Source of the DNA: an uncultured Clostridia bacterium
GTDB taxonomy: Bacteria > Bacillota > Clostridia > Lachnospirales > CAMVHY01
Assembly (NCBI GenBank): GCA_946415665.1
Contig: CAMKTI010000015.1
Coordinates: 1-21,160, forward strand
Direction: 5' to 3'
DNA: 21,160 nt
This document shows positions 1-7,300 of this stretch, piece by piece (within the stretch, counting starts at the first letter, position 1; every line of letters starts with the position of its first letter). The position numbers and the translations under genes are program-made. A model generated the notes under the pieces. The model saw only the letters and a program-made list of their open reading frames with translations. It made no database searches and was not told where the DNA came from.

Positions 1-53
1 CATCCCTTATTCCTTGCTTTTACTTTTGTTTTACTTTTTATGTGAACGCTACC
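1..53 (+). mobile_element. Right end of an IS5-family (IS427-like) insertion sequence
   Basis: The first 53 bases match, in order, the right ends of the two other copies in this window (323 onward on the minus strand, and 21051 onward on the minus strand). The copy ends in the terminal inverted repeat TGAACGCTACC followed by TA. Both other copies are also bordered by TA, so a TA target site is likely, which fits the IS427 group. One reading frame here gives a hydrophobic run ending FLCERYL, like the tail of the copy at the other edge. The rest of the element lies outside the window. Confidence 0.7.
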
Positions 54-104
54 TAGCTCATTTAACATGTTATCTTTAAGCGTATCATTTGTTTCTTTCT
101 TCAT
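54..104 (-). pseudogene. 5' fragment of a small gene interrupted by the IS
   Basis: A start codon at 104-102 follows a GGAG ribosome binding site (109-112, 4-nt spacing) and a good promoter. It opens MKKETNDTLKDNMLNEL, and then the frame enters the IS end at 53. Only 17 native codons remain, too few to assign a function; the peptide is Lys/Asn-rich like the accessory proteins elsewhere in the window. The frame continues through the IS for as far as can be seen, so a fusion peptide is possible. I infer a gene broken by IS insertion at a TA. Confidence 0.5.
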
Positions 105-120
105 TTAACTCCATCCTATA

Positions 121-150
121 ATTTTAATCAAATAAAAAAAATGACGTCAA
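121..150 (-). promoter_or_regulatory. Sigma-A-type promoter of the interrupted small gene
   Basis: Reading on the minus strand, TTGACG (150-145) is followed after 18 bases by TAAAAT (126-121), each one base off the -35 and -10 consensus. The RBS and ATG follow within about 20 bases, giving a very short leader. Confidence 0.6.
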
Positions 151-278
151 CAAATACCAGTATTGTTATTTTACCAAAACAAATTTTACTTATCAAGACT
201 TTTTTTGTAAAAAAAATGTTCTTATACCAAAAAATTTATCTACATATAAAAAAATTTAAGCTTAAAAACAATAAAAAA

Positions 279-305
279 AGCAAAAGCAATCAATATGCCT
301 TTGCT
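279..305 (-). terminator. Intrinsic terminator, minus strand
   Basis: On the minus strand AGCAAAGGC pairs with GCTTTTGCT (one G-U pair) across a 9-base loop, followed by a run of seven T. It lies just past the right end of the deleted IS and is probably the original terminator of the ABC importer operon, pushed away by the IS. Confidence 0.6.
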
Positions 306-322
306 AAATAAACTTTTTTTTA

Positions 323-618
323 GGTAGCAAAAAGTAAAACAAAAGTAAAAGCAAGGAATAAGGGATGTGGTAAAAGTAAAAATAGAATCAAGCTTATCAT
401 AACAAGTAAAAACTTTTCTAAAATATTTCAATCTGAGAAAATATCGCTGGGTATTGTTGCGCTGTTTATAAAGTTTTTTATTATGGAGCCAATGGAATTT
501 ACGATTTTTTTTTAGGTGCAACAACTGTCTTAAACCCATGACCCCTTGGCTAAAGCTAAAGTTTTGTCGTTTTCATAGGCTTTGTCTACTCGGCATTAAT
601 CCCTCTAGCTTTTTGTAA
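323..618 (-). pseudogene. Transposase remnant, C-terminal half of an IS5-type DDE enzyme
   Basis: Reading on the minus strand, three frame pieces reassemble into the end of an IS5-type transposase. First comes LQKARGINAE, then (after a shift near 590) VDKAYENDKTLALAKG, which carries the D-K-A/G-Y context of the second catalytic Asp. After another shift near 545 follow the PKKNRK-like linker and the LYKQRN...RLKYFRKVFTCYDKL segment, the conserved C-terminal block that includes the region of the catalytic Glu. The catalytic N-terminal part is missing. The open frame runs past the IS end to position 240. Family assignment rests on these recalled motifs, and the match in order and spacing is strong. 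Confidence 0.75.
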
Positions 619-687
619 GTTTTATTTTTCTATCTTATCACGTTTTTCTTTTTGCTCAATCTATTTTTATTTTATCTGAACGCTACC
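323..687 (-). mobile_element. Internally deleted IS5-family (IS427-like) element
   Basis: The left end (687-677, GGTAGCGTTCA on the minus strand) and the right end at 323 are both flanked by TA (688-689 and 321-322). The right inverted repeat has lost about eight bases (GTGAAC region) compared with the copies at the window edges. Only 365 bp remain, against roughly 850 bp for a complete member, because the 5' two thirds of the transposase gene is deleted. It cannot transpose on its own. Confidence 0.75.
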
Positions 688-715
688 TAATATGCCAAAT
701 TTACCCACTATTTTT

Positions 716-1408
716 TTACTCAAACATTTTTACTATATCTTCTAAATTTCTATTGCCTTTTATATCAAATTTTATTCTTCCGTTACGCATAAAAATTAAT
801 CTATCACCATACTCAGCACTCATTTTTAAATTATGCGTTACCATCAAGGCCGTCAAATTATTTTCTTTTATAATTTTACTCGTGAATTCCATAATTTCTT
901 TTGCCGCAACAGGATCTAACGCTGCCGTATGTTCATCTAATAATAAAATTTTTGGCTTATTTATTATTGCCATAATCAAACTTAATTTTTGTCTTTGCCC
1001 ACCTGAAAGCTCATCAACTTTTTTATTTAAATCTAAATCAATCATATTTTTAAACAAATCATCATGTTCTTTTTTAATTGCCCGCCTAAATAAATTAATA
1101 TTATTTTTATTCAATGCAAGCGATAAATTTTCTCTCACACTCATTAACCCATTTGTTCCAGCTCGAAAATCTTGAAATACATGAGAAATATATTTACTCC
1201 GCTCAAAATTTTTTTTATTACTAAAATCCATTCCATCAATTAAAATTTGCCCGCTCAAACAAAATAAATTTCCCGAAATCAAATTAATCAAACTAGATTT
1301 TCCTGCTCCATTATCTCCGATTATTACAACAAATTCGCTTTTATTTATTTTTAAATTTAATCCGTCATTAAAAATAAATTTACACTTAACATTTTTTAAT
1401 TCTATCAT
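716..1408 (-). CDS. ABC importer ATPase, Trp/Tyr-type (TrpZ/COG1101-like)
   Basis: This is the 230-aa nucleotide-binding subunit of the importer encoded with the next two genes; it would power uptake from the inner face of the membrane. It shows Walker A GDNGAGKSS (31-39), Q-loop Gln79, the signature LSGGQ (134-138), Walker B ILLLDE ending at Glu159, and the switch His192 in MVTHN. The DEHTAALDP wording after Walker B is typical of the family that travels with this permease and lipoprotein. The ATG at 1408 overlaps the permease stop as ATGA, which fixes the start; a longer upstream frame would lie inside the permease gene. The gene ends 29 bases before a deleted IS. Substrate is inferred from family only. 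Confidence 0.9.
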   Translation of the reverse strand: MIELKNVKCKFIFNDGLNLKINKSEFVVIIGDNGAGKSSLINLISGNLFCLSGQILIDGMDFSNKKNFERSKYISHVFQDFRAGTNGLMSVRENLSLALNKNNINLFRRAIKKEHDDLFKNMIDLDLNKKVDELSGGQRQKLSLIMAIINKPKILLLDEHTAALDPVAAKEIMEFTSKIIKENNLTALMVTHNLKMSAEYGDRLIFMRNGRIKFDIKGNRNLEDIVKMFE

Positions 1409-2262
1409 GATTTTTCTCCACGTTTTAAAATTAAAATCAAAATCAATAAAATTCCAGTAATAAATTTTAACCAAATCGTATCTAAACCAAAATTTAACGC
1501 TAAACAAATAATAAATTCATACAAAATCGCGCCAAGCATAACGCAAACCGAAAGCTCAAACATTTTTAAAAACCGATTTATATTTAATCCTAAAATAACC
1601 ATTGTTAATCCTAAAACTAAAGCTCCAATCGAAATTCCAATATCACAAAATCCTTGATACTGAACAATAATACTTCCACATAAAGCAACTAATCCATTCG
1701 AAATCATTAAGCCAATAATTTTAAATTTATTTGCATTGCCGCCAAAAGCACAAACTAATTTTTCATTCGATCCAACACATCTTAAAAATAATCCAAAAAC
1801 ACTATCCATAATAAAATTTACTAGCAATTTTATTATTACGCATATCAATAACATAATAATTATTATTTTATATTTTCCAGAAATAAAATTTAAACCGGAT
1901 AAACTAAAAATCGTATCATGCCCAATTAAACTTAAATTAGCTTTCTTATTCATAATTACTAAATTAATCGAATATAAACACGTCGTCGTAATAATTCCGC
2001 AAATCAAATCATTAATTTTAAATTTGACATGCAAGAAACCTGTTACAAACCCAGCTATCATTCCAAAAAAAACGGCTATAATCATCGCAACAAAAACATT
2101 TATATTTTTATTAATCAAACATGCCGTAATTGCTCCGCCTAAACAAATTACTCCGTCTACTCCCAAATCAGGAAAATTTAATATTCCATACGTTATATAA
2201 ATTCCAAGCGATAATAAACTATAAATCAATCCAAGTTCTAAAATATTAAACAAATAACTCAT
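1405..2262 (-). CDS. ABC importer permease, TrpY/COG4120-like
   Basis: A 285-aa integral membrane protein with about eight hydrophobic segments, of the BPD_transp_2 / COG4120 permease type. It would form the membrane channel with the ATPase at 716-1408 and receive ligand from the lipoprotein at 2259-3203. Family features are the N-terminal GLIYSLLSLGIYITYGILNF stretch, the NFPDLGVDG segment and the GIITTTCLYSINL segment. Its ATG overlaps the stop of the binding-protein gene by four bases (ATGA), and its own stop overlaps the ATPase start the same way, so the three genes are translationally coupled. Length is normal. Aromatic amino acid uptake is the best-known function in the family (TrpXYZ of streptococci), but substrate cannot be read from the sequence. 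Confidence 0.88.
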   Translation of the reverse strand: MSYLFNILELGLIYSLLSLGIYITYGILNFPDLGVDGVICLGGAITACLINKNINVFVAMIIAVFFGMIAGFVTGFLHVKFKINDLICGIITTTCLYSINLVIMNKKANLSLIGHDTIFSLSGLNFISGKYKIIIIMLLICVIIKLLVNFIMDSVFGLFLRCVGSNEKLVCAFGGNANKFKIIGLMISNGLVALCGSIIVQYQGFCDIGISIGALVLGLTMVILGLNINRFLKMFELSVCVMLGAILYEFIICLALNFGLDTIWLKFITGILLILILILKRGEKS

Positions 2263-3203
2263 TCAATCAAATTTGCTCCTTCAGGAATTTTAATTTTAAA
2301 TTTCTCGGCTTTATCCTTATTAATAAATAATTTTTTCGTCTCACAATTTTTAACTTTTATATTATTAGCTGACTCGCCTTCTAAAATTTTTTTAACCATA
2401 TCTTTGCTCTCATAACCCAAATCATATTGTTCAAAACTATTTGAAACTAACGCACCTTTTTCAACTTGTTCTCTTACTGCTCCTATCACCGGAATATTTT
2501 TTTCATCAGATTTTTTTATTTCTATATCTAAACCTGACATAACCGTGTTATCAAAAAGATTTATCATGACATCAACTTTTTCCAAAATATTATCCATTGC
2601 CAAATTTATATCCATTGTCGACGAAATCGTATTTGTTTCAACTTCATAATCAAAATCTTTTGCCTTTAGTTTTAATAATTCTAATTCATTACACGAATTA
2701 ATCTCACTCGCATTATAAATTACTCCGATTTTTTTTGCGTCCGGCAATAAATTTTTTACAAGATCAAGTTCTGCTTCTACATCTAAAAAATCTGAAATTC
2801 CCGTCACATTTGTTTCAGGATTTTCTTTTGATTTTATAATTCCTGCACCAATCGGATCAGAAACTCCAACAAAAACCATCGGAATATTTTTATTTCGCGT
2901 CGCATTAAAAACGGCTTGTGCTCCTCCTGTTGTTACAGCAATAATTAAATCATATTCATTACTTACAAATTTTTGCGCTATATTTAACGCAGTCAAATTA
3001 TCTCCATTCGCATTTTTTAAATCTACGTCCAAATCCATATCAATTTCTTTCAATCCATCTTGAATTCCATTAACAATTTTATCAATAGACTCATGTGATA
3101 CAAATTGCAAAATCCCAACTTTTTTCTTATTGGAATTATTTTTACACGCCGCTAAAAAAAATATATTCAACAGCACTAACACCAAAAAAAACATTTTTTT
3201 CAT
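2259..3203 (-). CDS. ABC importer substrate-binding lipoprotein (TrpX/COG2984-like)
   Basis: A 314-aa extracytoplasmic binding protein. The start is the ATG at 3203, eight or so bases after GGAGGAG (3219-3213). The signal peptide has a KK start, a hydrophobic core and the lipobox LAAC with lipidated Cys20. The mature part has the periplasmic-binding fold typical of COG2984: KVGILQFVSHESID, a DxxNA repeat region, AVTTGGAQAVFN, PMVFVGVSDPIGAGI, and KKIGVIYNASEINS. First gene of the coupled operon. A promoter lies just upstream and the gyrB terminator separates it from gyrB. The probable ligand is an aromatic amino acid, from family knowledge only. Confidence 0.9.
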   Translation of the reverse strand: MKKMFFLVLVLLNIFFLAACKNNSNKKKVGILQFVSHESIDKIVNGIQDGLKEIDMDLDVDLKNANGDNLTALNIAQKFVSNEYDLIIAVTTGGAQAVFNATRNKNIPMVFVGVSDPIGAGIIKSKENPETNVTGISDFLDVEAELDLVKNLLPDAKKIGVIYNASEINSCNELELLKLKAKDFDYEVETNTISSTMDINLAMDNILEKVDVMINLFDNTVMSGLDIEIKKSDEKNIPVIGAVREQVEKGALVSNSFEQYDLGYESKDMVKKILEGESANNIKVKNCETKKLFINKDKAEKFKIKIPEGANLIE

Positions 3204-3233
3204 AACAAACTTCTCCTCCAAAATTTTTTCACG

Positions 3234-3263
3234 ATTATAATCAAATTTTTATTTAAAATACAA
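3234..3263 (-). promoter_or_regulatory. Promoter of the ABC importer operon
   Basis: A perfect TATAAT (3239-3234) is preceded by a weak -35 TTGTAT (3263-3258) at 18-base spacing. It lies after the gyrB terminator and about 30 bases upstream of the lipoprotein ATG. I see no T-box or other riboswitch between terminator and start. Confidence 0.5.
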
Positions 3264-3276
3264 ATTCAAATAAAAA

Positions 3277-3307
3277 AATAACCGAGTGATAAATCAACTC
3301 GATTATT
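3277..3307 (-). terminator. Terminator after gyrB
   Basis: AATAATCGAGT and ACTCGGTTATT (minus strand) form an 11-bp stem with one G-U pair around a 9-base loop, followed by a seven-T run. It ends the greA-dnaN-gyrB transcript and insulates the ABC operon. The opposite strand also has a T run, so it could act both ways. Confidence 0.8.
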
Positions 3308-3375
3308 TTTTTTGCAAACAAATCCTATATTACACAAAAATACTTTCTCAACCAAAAAACAACTTTAACATATTT

Positions 3376-5271
3376 TTACGCATCTATATTTTTTACAGAT
3401 TTCGCAAACATCTGTATAAATTCCCGACGAGATTCAACTTGATCCCCCATCAATTTCGTAAAAATCAAATCAGCCTCAATCGCATCTTTTAAATTAACTT
3501 GCCATAAAATTCTTTTCTGTGGATCCATCGTTGTTTCCCAAAGTTGTTCTGCATCCATCTCACCTAATCCTTTATATCTTTGACGACTAGTTTTTTCTTC
3601 GCCGATTTTATCCAACAAATCTTTTAATTCAGCGTCACTATAAACATAATATAATTTTTTATTTTTTTCTATGCGATACAAAGGCGGTTGTGCAACATAA
3701 ACTTTTTTGTTTTCTATTAATGGCCTCATAAATCTAAACATAAAAGTCAAAAGCAAAGTTCTTATATGCGCCCCATCAACATCCGCATCCGTCATTATAA
3801 TTATTTTATGATAACGCAATTTATTTATATCAAAATCCTCGTGAATTCCAGTTCCAAAAACAGTTATCATCGCCTGAATAATTTCACTTGCTAGAGCTCG
3901 ATCCAATCTTGCTTTTTCTACGTTTAAAATTTTTCCACGTAAAGGTAAAATCGCCTGAGTTTTTGGCGTACGTGCGCTTTTTGCTGAACCTCCGGCTGAA
4001 TCGCCTTCAACTAAAAATATTTCGCACAACTCGGGATCTTTCTCCGAACAATCAGCCAATTTTCCGGGCAAACGACCAGCTTCTAAAACAGATTTTCTTC
4101 TAACTAATTCACGTGCTTTTTTTGCAGCGTTTCTGGCGTGCGAAGCTAATTTTGCTTTTTCTATTATCGTTTTTCCTACATCAGGATTTTCCTCCAAAAA
4201 ATATTCTAGCTTCTCACACAAAACATCATTGACAGCTCCTTTTACTATGCTATTACCTAATTTGGTTTTCGTTTGTCCTTCAAATTGCGGTTCGGCAATT
4301 TTTATACTTATAATAGCCGTTAATCCCTCTCGAACATCTTCTCCCGTCAAACTTTCATCATTTTTTAATAAACCAAATTTTTTGCCGTAATCATTTATCG
4401 TTTTTGTTAAACCTAATCTAAATCCCATTAAATGTGTTCCGCCATCAACCGTATTAATATTATTTACGAACGTATATATATTTTCAGAAAATCCATCGTC
4501 ATGCTGAAATGCAATTTCAACTTGCACGTCGTCTTTGATTCCCTCAGCATAAAAAATTTTTTCATATACAGGCGTTTTGTTTTTATTAATATATTTTACA
4601 AACTCCGTTATTCCGCCTTGATAAAAAAAATTAGCTTGATCAGAACTATCTTCTCGCAAATCATAAAGATTTATTTTTAATCCTTTCGTTAAAAAAGCAG
4701 TCTCTCTCAACCTTTGCTTTAATATCTCAAAATCAAAAATAACACTTTCAAAAATTTCGCTATCCGGCTTAAAAATCACTGTTGTCCCACGTAAATCTGT
4801 TTTGCCTATATTTTCTAGTTTACTTATAACTTTTCCGCGCGAATATTTTTGCTCATAAATATTTCCATCGCGAAAAACTTTAACTGTTAGCCATTCAGAT
4901 AAAGCATTTACAACCGAAGCCCCTACTCCGTGTAACCCACCTGAAACTTTATAACCTGCGCCACCAAATTTTCCTCCTGCATGCAAAACAGTAAAAACAA
5001 CTTCAACAGCAGGAATTTTTTTTTGTGGATGCAAACCAACTGGAATTCCTCGCCCGTTATCAGAAACTTTAATAGAACCATCCGGATTTATGTAAACATT
5101 TATCTCATTACAAAATCCGGCAAGGGCTTCGTCAACAGCATTATCTACAATTTCATAAACCAAATGATGTAAACCGGTACTCGATGTATTTCCAATATAC
5201 ATTCCTGGTCTTTTTCTTACTGCTTCAAGTCCTTCTAAAACTTGAATTTGTGATTCATCATAAACTGCCAT
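3376..5271 (-). CDS. gyrB: DNA gyrase subunit B
   Basis: The 631-aa ATPase subunit of gyrase, which with GyrA introduces negative supercoils using ATP. It has a GHKL ATPase domain with catalytic Glu40 and Asn44 (YEIVDNAVDEAL), DNGRGIP (71-77) and the lid GGKFGGAGYKVSGGLHGVG. The transducer domain follows, then the TOPRIM motifs EGDSAGG and DADVDGAHIR, and the QRYKGLGEM tail that contacts GyrA. Length fits Gram-positive GyrB, without the insert found in proteobacteria. The ATG at 5271 follows GGAG with 7-base spacing. It lies 55 bases behind dnaN and is last in the greA-dnaN-gyrB group. The ParE paralogue is a formal alternative, but neighbourhood with dnaN and the gyrase-like C-terminus favour GyrB. 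gyrA is not in the window. Confidence 0.96.
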   Translation of the reverse strand: MAVYDESQIQVLEGLEAVRKRPGMYIGNTSSTGLHHLVYEIVDNAVDEALAGFCNEINVYINPDGSIKVSDNGRGIPVGLHPQKKIPAVEVVFTVLHAGGKFGGAGYKVSGGLHGVGASVVNALSEWLTVKVFRDGNIYEQKYSRGKVISKLENIGKTDLRGTTVIFKPDSEIFESVIFDFEILKQRLRETAFLTKGLKINLYDLREDSSDQANFFYQGGITEFVKYINKNKTPVYEKIFYAEGIKDDVQVEIAFQHDDGFSENIYTFVNNINTVDGGTHLMGFRLGLTKTINDYGKKFGLLKNDESLTGEDVREGLTAIISIKIAEPQFEGQTKTKLGNSIVKGAVNDVLCEKLEYFLEENPDVGKTIIEKAKLASHARNAAKKARELVRRKSVLEAGRLPGKLADCSEKDPELCEIFLVEGDSAGGSAKSARTPKTQAILPLRGKILNVEKARLDRALASEIIQAMITVFGTGIHEDFDINKLRYHKIIIMTDADVDGAHIRTLLLTFMFRFMRPLIENKKVYVAQPPLYRIEKNKKLYYVYSDAELKDLLDKIGEEKTSRQRYKGLGEMDAEQLWETTMDPQKRILWQVNLKDAIEADLIFTKLMGDQVESRREFIQMFAKSVKNIDA

Positions 5272-5326
5272 AATTAATCTCCTATTTTACTTTCTAAAAT
5301 CAAACAAAAACTATCCATCAAAAAAA

Positions 5327-6454
5327 TTATCCCTTTAATTTCAAAGGTAAAATCAAATATTTTGCATTATCCAACGCTTCATTTTTTTCCGAATCAAAAG
5401 GTTTTATCGTACACGGATTCAACGCTGTCGTTAAAAAAATAATAATATCATCCGTCGAAATTGCTTTTAAAACGTCTGTTAAATACTTTGGATTAAATGC
5501 AATCTCAAGTTTTTCTCCATCAATATTCGCAGGCAATTCTTCATAAGACTGATCTAATTCTGTATTCGAAGTAATTATAACTTTATCTTCTGCGATTTTA
5601 AACTTTACAGGATTTCTTTTTTTATCATCACTGCAAATTAACGACGCTCGTTCTACGCATTCCAAAAATTCCTGTCGTTTAGCTTTTATAACCGTTTTAT
5701 AATCCTCAGTAAATATATTTTCGTAATTTAAATAACTGCCACTGATTAAACGCGTGACAATTTTACACTCCGATAATTCAAATAAAGCATGTTGTCCTGT
5801 CATATATAACAAAACATCTTCTGAATCAGAATTCGTCAAAATTCTCGAGATATCCATAAGTGTTTTGCTCGGAACAATAATACTTGTATCACTATAATTC
5901 TCATTTAAATTTTCTCGTCTCAAAGAAATTCTAAATCCATCAAGCGCTACAAGACTTAATTTATTATTTTTTATTTCTAAAAGCTCGCCCATTAAAACCG
6001 CTTTCGATTCATCAAGCGAAACAGAAAATATCGTTTCTTTGATCATACTTCTCAAAATTTCACTCGGTATTTTATAAATTTCTGATTTGTCAACGTCAGG
6101 CAACTTTGGAAAATTTGTTCCGTCCATACATTGAATTTTAAATTCGGAACGCCCACCTTTAATCACCATAATATTTTCTTGACAAGTGATAAAAATATTT
6201 CCATCCGGAAGTTTACGTACTATGTCAAAAATTTTTTTAGCGTCTATCGCAACTTCTCCTGGAACATTTATATTTGCCTCGATACAAAAACTTTCGATCC
6301 CAATCTCTAAATTATTACATAATAACTTTAAAGAATTTTCTTCAGCTGTTATTAAAACACATTCAAGAATTGGCATAGTTGTTTTTGATGCTACGGCTTT
6401 CATTACCATATCCAAACCGTCTACTAAATTTTCTTTCTTACAAACCAAATTCAC
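5327..6454 (-). CDS. dnaN: DNA polymerase III beta sliding clamp
   Basis: The 375-aa sliding clamp that encircles DNA and tethers the replicative polymerase and repair factors. Family features are MNLVCKKENLVDGLDMVMKA at the start, TMPILE, the central SLDESKAVLMGELLEIK and SLVALDGFRISLRRE, and a C-terminus ending ILPLKLKG. These cover the three repeated clamp domains and the partner-binding pocket. The start is GTG at 6454, behind an AAGGAGG (6473-6467) that overlaps the greA stop codon; the 12-base spacing is long, but no other in-frame start is available. Neighbours are greA upstream and gyrB downstream. The usual upstream dnaA and the usual recF between dnaN and gyrB are absent here. Confidence 0.95.
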   Translation of the reverse strand: MNLVCKKENLVDGLDMVMKAVASKTTMPILECVLITAEENSLKLLCNNLEIGIESFCIEANINVPGEVAIDAKKIFDIVRKLPDGNIFITCQENIMVIKGGRSEFKIQCMDGTNFPKLPDVDKSEIYKIPSEILRSMIKETIFSVSLDESKAVLMGELLEIKNNKLSLVALDGFRISLRRENLNENYSDTSIIVPSKTLMDISRILTNSDSEDVLLYMTGQHALFELSECKIVTRLISGSYLNYENIFTEDYKTVIKAKRQEFLECVERASLICSDDKKRNPVKFKIAEDKVIITSNTELDQSYEELPANIDGEKLEIAFNPKYLTDVLKAISTDDIIIFLTTALNPCTIKPFDSEKNEALDNAKYLILPLKLKG

Positions 6455-6471
6455 TTTTTTTAATATCCTCC

Positions 6472-6945
6472 TTAAATTATTTCAATAACTTTATATTTTA
6501 TAATTCCGTCAGGTGAATTTACATCAACAGTATCACCAGTTTTATGCCCAATCAATGCATTTCCTAATGGCGATTCATTCGAAATTCTGCCGTTTGCTGG
6601 ATCTGATTCCGTTGAACCAACAATCATAAAAATGACTTCTTCTTGGAATTCTATATCTAATAATTTTACTTGGCTACCAAGACTTATTCTGTTTTTATTG
6701 ACATCTGTTTCTATGACTTTTACATTTCTTAACTTTTGTTCTAGTTCTTCTATACGCGCTTCAATTTTTGCTTGTTCTTCTCTTGCCGCATCATATTCTG
6801 CATTTTCAGACAAATCTCCTTGACCTCTCGCATCTTTTATTTTTTCAGCAATTTCACGACGACGAACAAGTTTTAAATCATTCAGCTCGTCTTCAAGTTT
6901 TTTTTTGCCTTCTTCGGTCAAAATAACTTTTTTTTCCGCTGGCAT
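6472..6945 (-). CDS. greA: Transcription elongation factor GreA
   Basis: A 157-aa factor that enters the secondary channel of RNA polymerase and stimulates cleavage of backtracked RNA. The N-terminal coiled coil carries the acidic tip GDLSENAEYDAAREEQ, followed by the C-terminal FKBP-like domain with SNESPLGNALIGHKTGD, both diagnostic. Length is normal. The ATG at 6945 has an AAGGA about 13 bases upstream, a loose spacing, but no other in-frame start exists. The stop codon forms part of the dnaN RBS, so the two are probably co-transcribed and coupled. Its place directly before dnaN is uncommon. Confidence 0.95.
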   Translation of the reverse strand: MPAEKKVILTEEGKKKLEDELNDLKLVRRREIAEKIKDARGQGDLSENAEYDAAREEQAKIEARIEELEQKLRNVKVIETDVNKNRISLGSQVKLLDIEFQEEVIFMIVGSTESDPANGRISNESPLGNALIGHKTGDTVDVNSPDGIIKYKVIEII

Positions 6946-6986
6946 TTTTTTATCAACATCCTTATTTTTTTTATTTAAACCATTTT

Positions 6987-6995
6987 ATTATAACA
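6987..6995 (-). promoter_or_regulatory. Extended -10 promoter of greA-dnaN-gyrB
   Basis: On the minus strand TGTTATAAT (6995-6987) is a perfect -10 with the extended TG element. No convincing -35 lies at normal distance, as is usual for extended -10 promoters. The start codon of greA is about 40 bases downstream. Confidence 0.5.
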
Positions 6996-7040
6996 AACTT
7001 AAAAAAAACTGAATACAAAAACAAGCAAACCAAATCACTT

Positions 7041-7070
7041 AAATATTTTTTTTGCTCGTTTGTTATTTGG
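7041..7070 (+). repeat. Left direct repeat bounding the 7.1-11.1 kb insert
   Basis: Thirty bases here recur at 11079-11107 with one C/T change and one T fewer in the T run, in the same orientation. The two copies bracket the orphan gene and its promoter. The inner part TTTGCTCGTTT can also pair with AAACAAGCAAA at 7018-7028, so a hairpin is possible on this side. The rest of 6946-7300 holds only the greA promoter and the promoter of the next gene. Confidence 0.65.
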
Positions 7071-7211
7071 ATCTATGTTATTTACTATTTTAATTTTTAA
7101 TAGCAAAAATATTTATCGTTAATAAAAAGACGTTAATACCAATCTGAGTTTTTTTTCATTAGGCCTTATCTGCATAAATCTTGATTTATATTACAAAATA
7201 CGTTAAAATTC

Positions 7212-7240
7212 TTGACAAAAAATATTTTTTGATTTATACT
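7212..7240 (+). promoter_or_regulatory. Consensus promoter of the long orphan gene
   Basis: TTGACA (7212-7217), 17 bases, then TATACT (7235-7240): a perfect -35 and a one-off -10 at ideal spacing. About 55 bases of leader follow, then AGGTGGTG and the ATG. Confidence 0.75.
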
Positions 7241-7300
7241 AAAAAACAGTAAGTATTCTTTCAGCGTTTTCGAATATTAAATTTTTAGGTGGTGATAACT

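Noticed and set aside
530..600. A stretch on the minus strand that looks like a tmRNA tag region (ENDKTLALA after ATGCCGAG).
   Set aside because: The same bases read as the DKAY...-type segment of an IS5 transposase in order with the following transposase motifs, and the tRNA-like ends of tmRNA are absent.
753..1175. Open frame on the plus strand opposite the ABC ATPase, and similar frames opposite gyrB, the permease and the coiled-coil genes.
   Set aside because: They mirror well-supported genes, have no RBS and show no family features.
1375..1507. Longer N-terminus for the ABC ATPase.
   Set aside because: The extra 33 residues lie inside the permease gene in another frame; the ATGA overlap start gives the normal family length.
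6946..7300. Replication origin between greA and the orphan gene.
   Set aside because: No cluster of TTATCCACA-like boxes on either strand; the region is explained by two promoters and a direct repeat.
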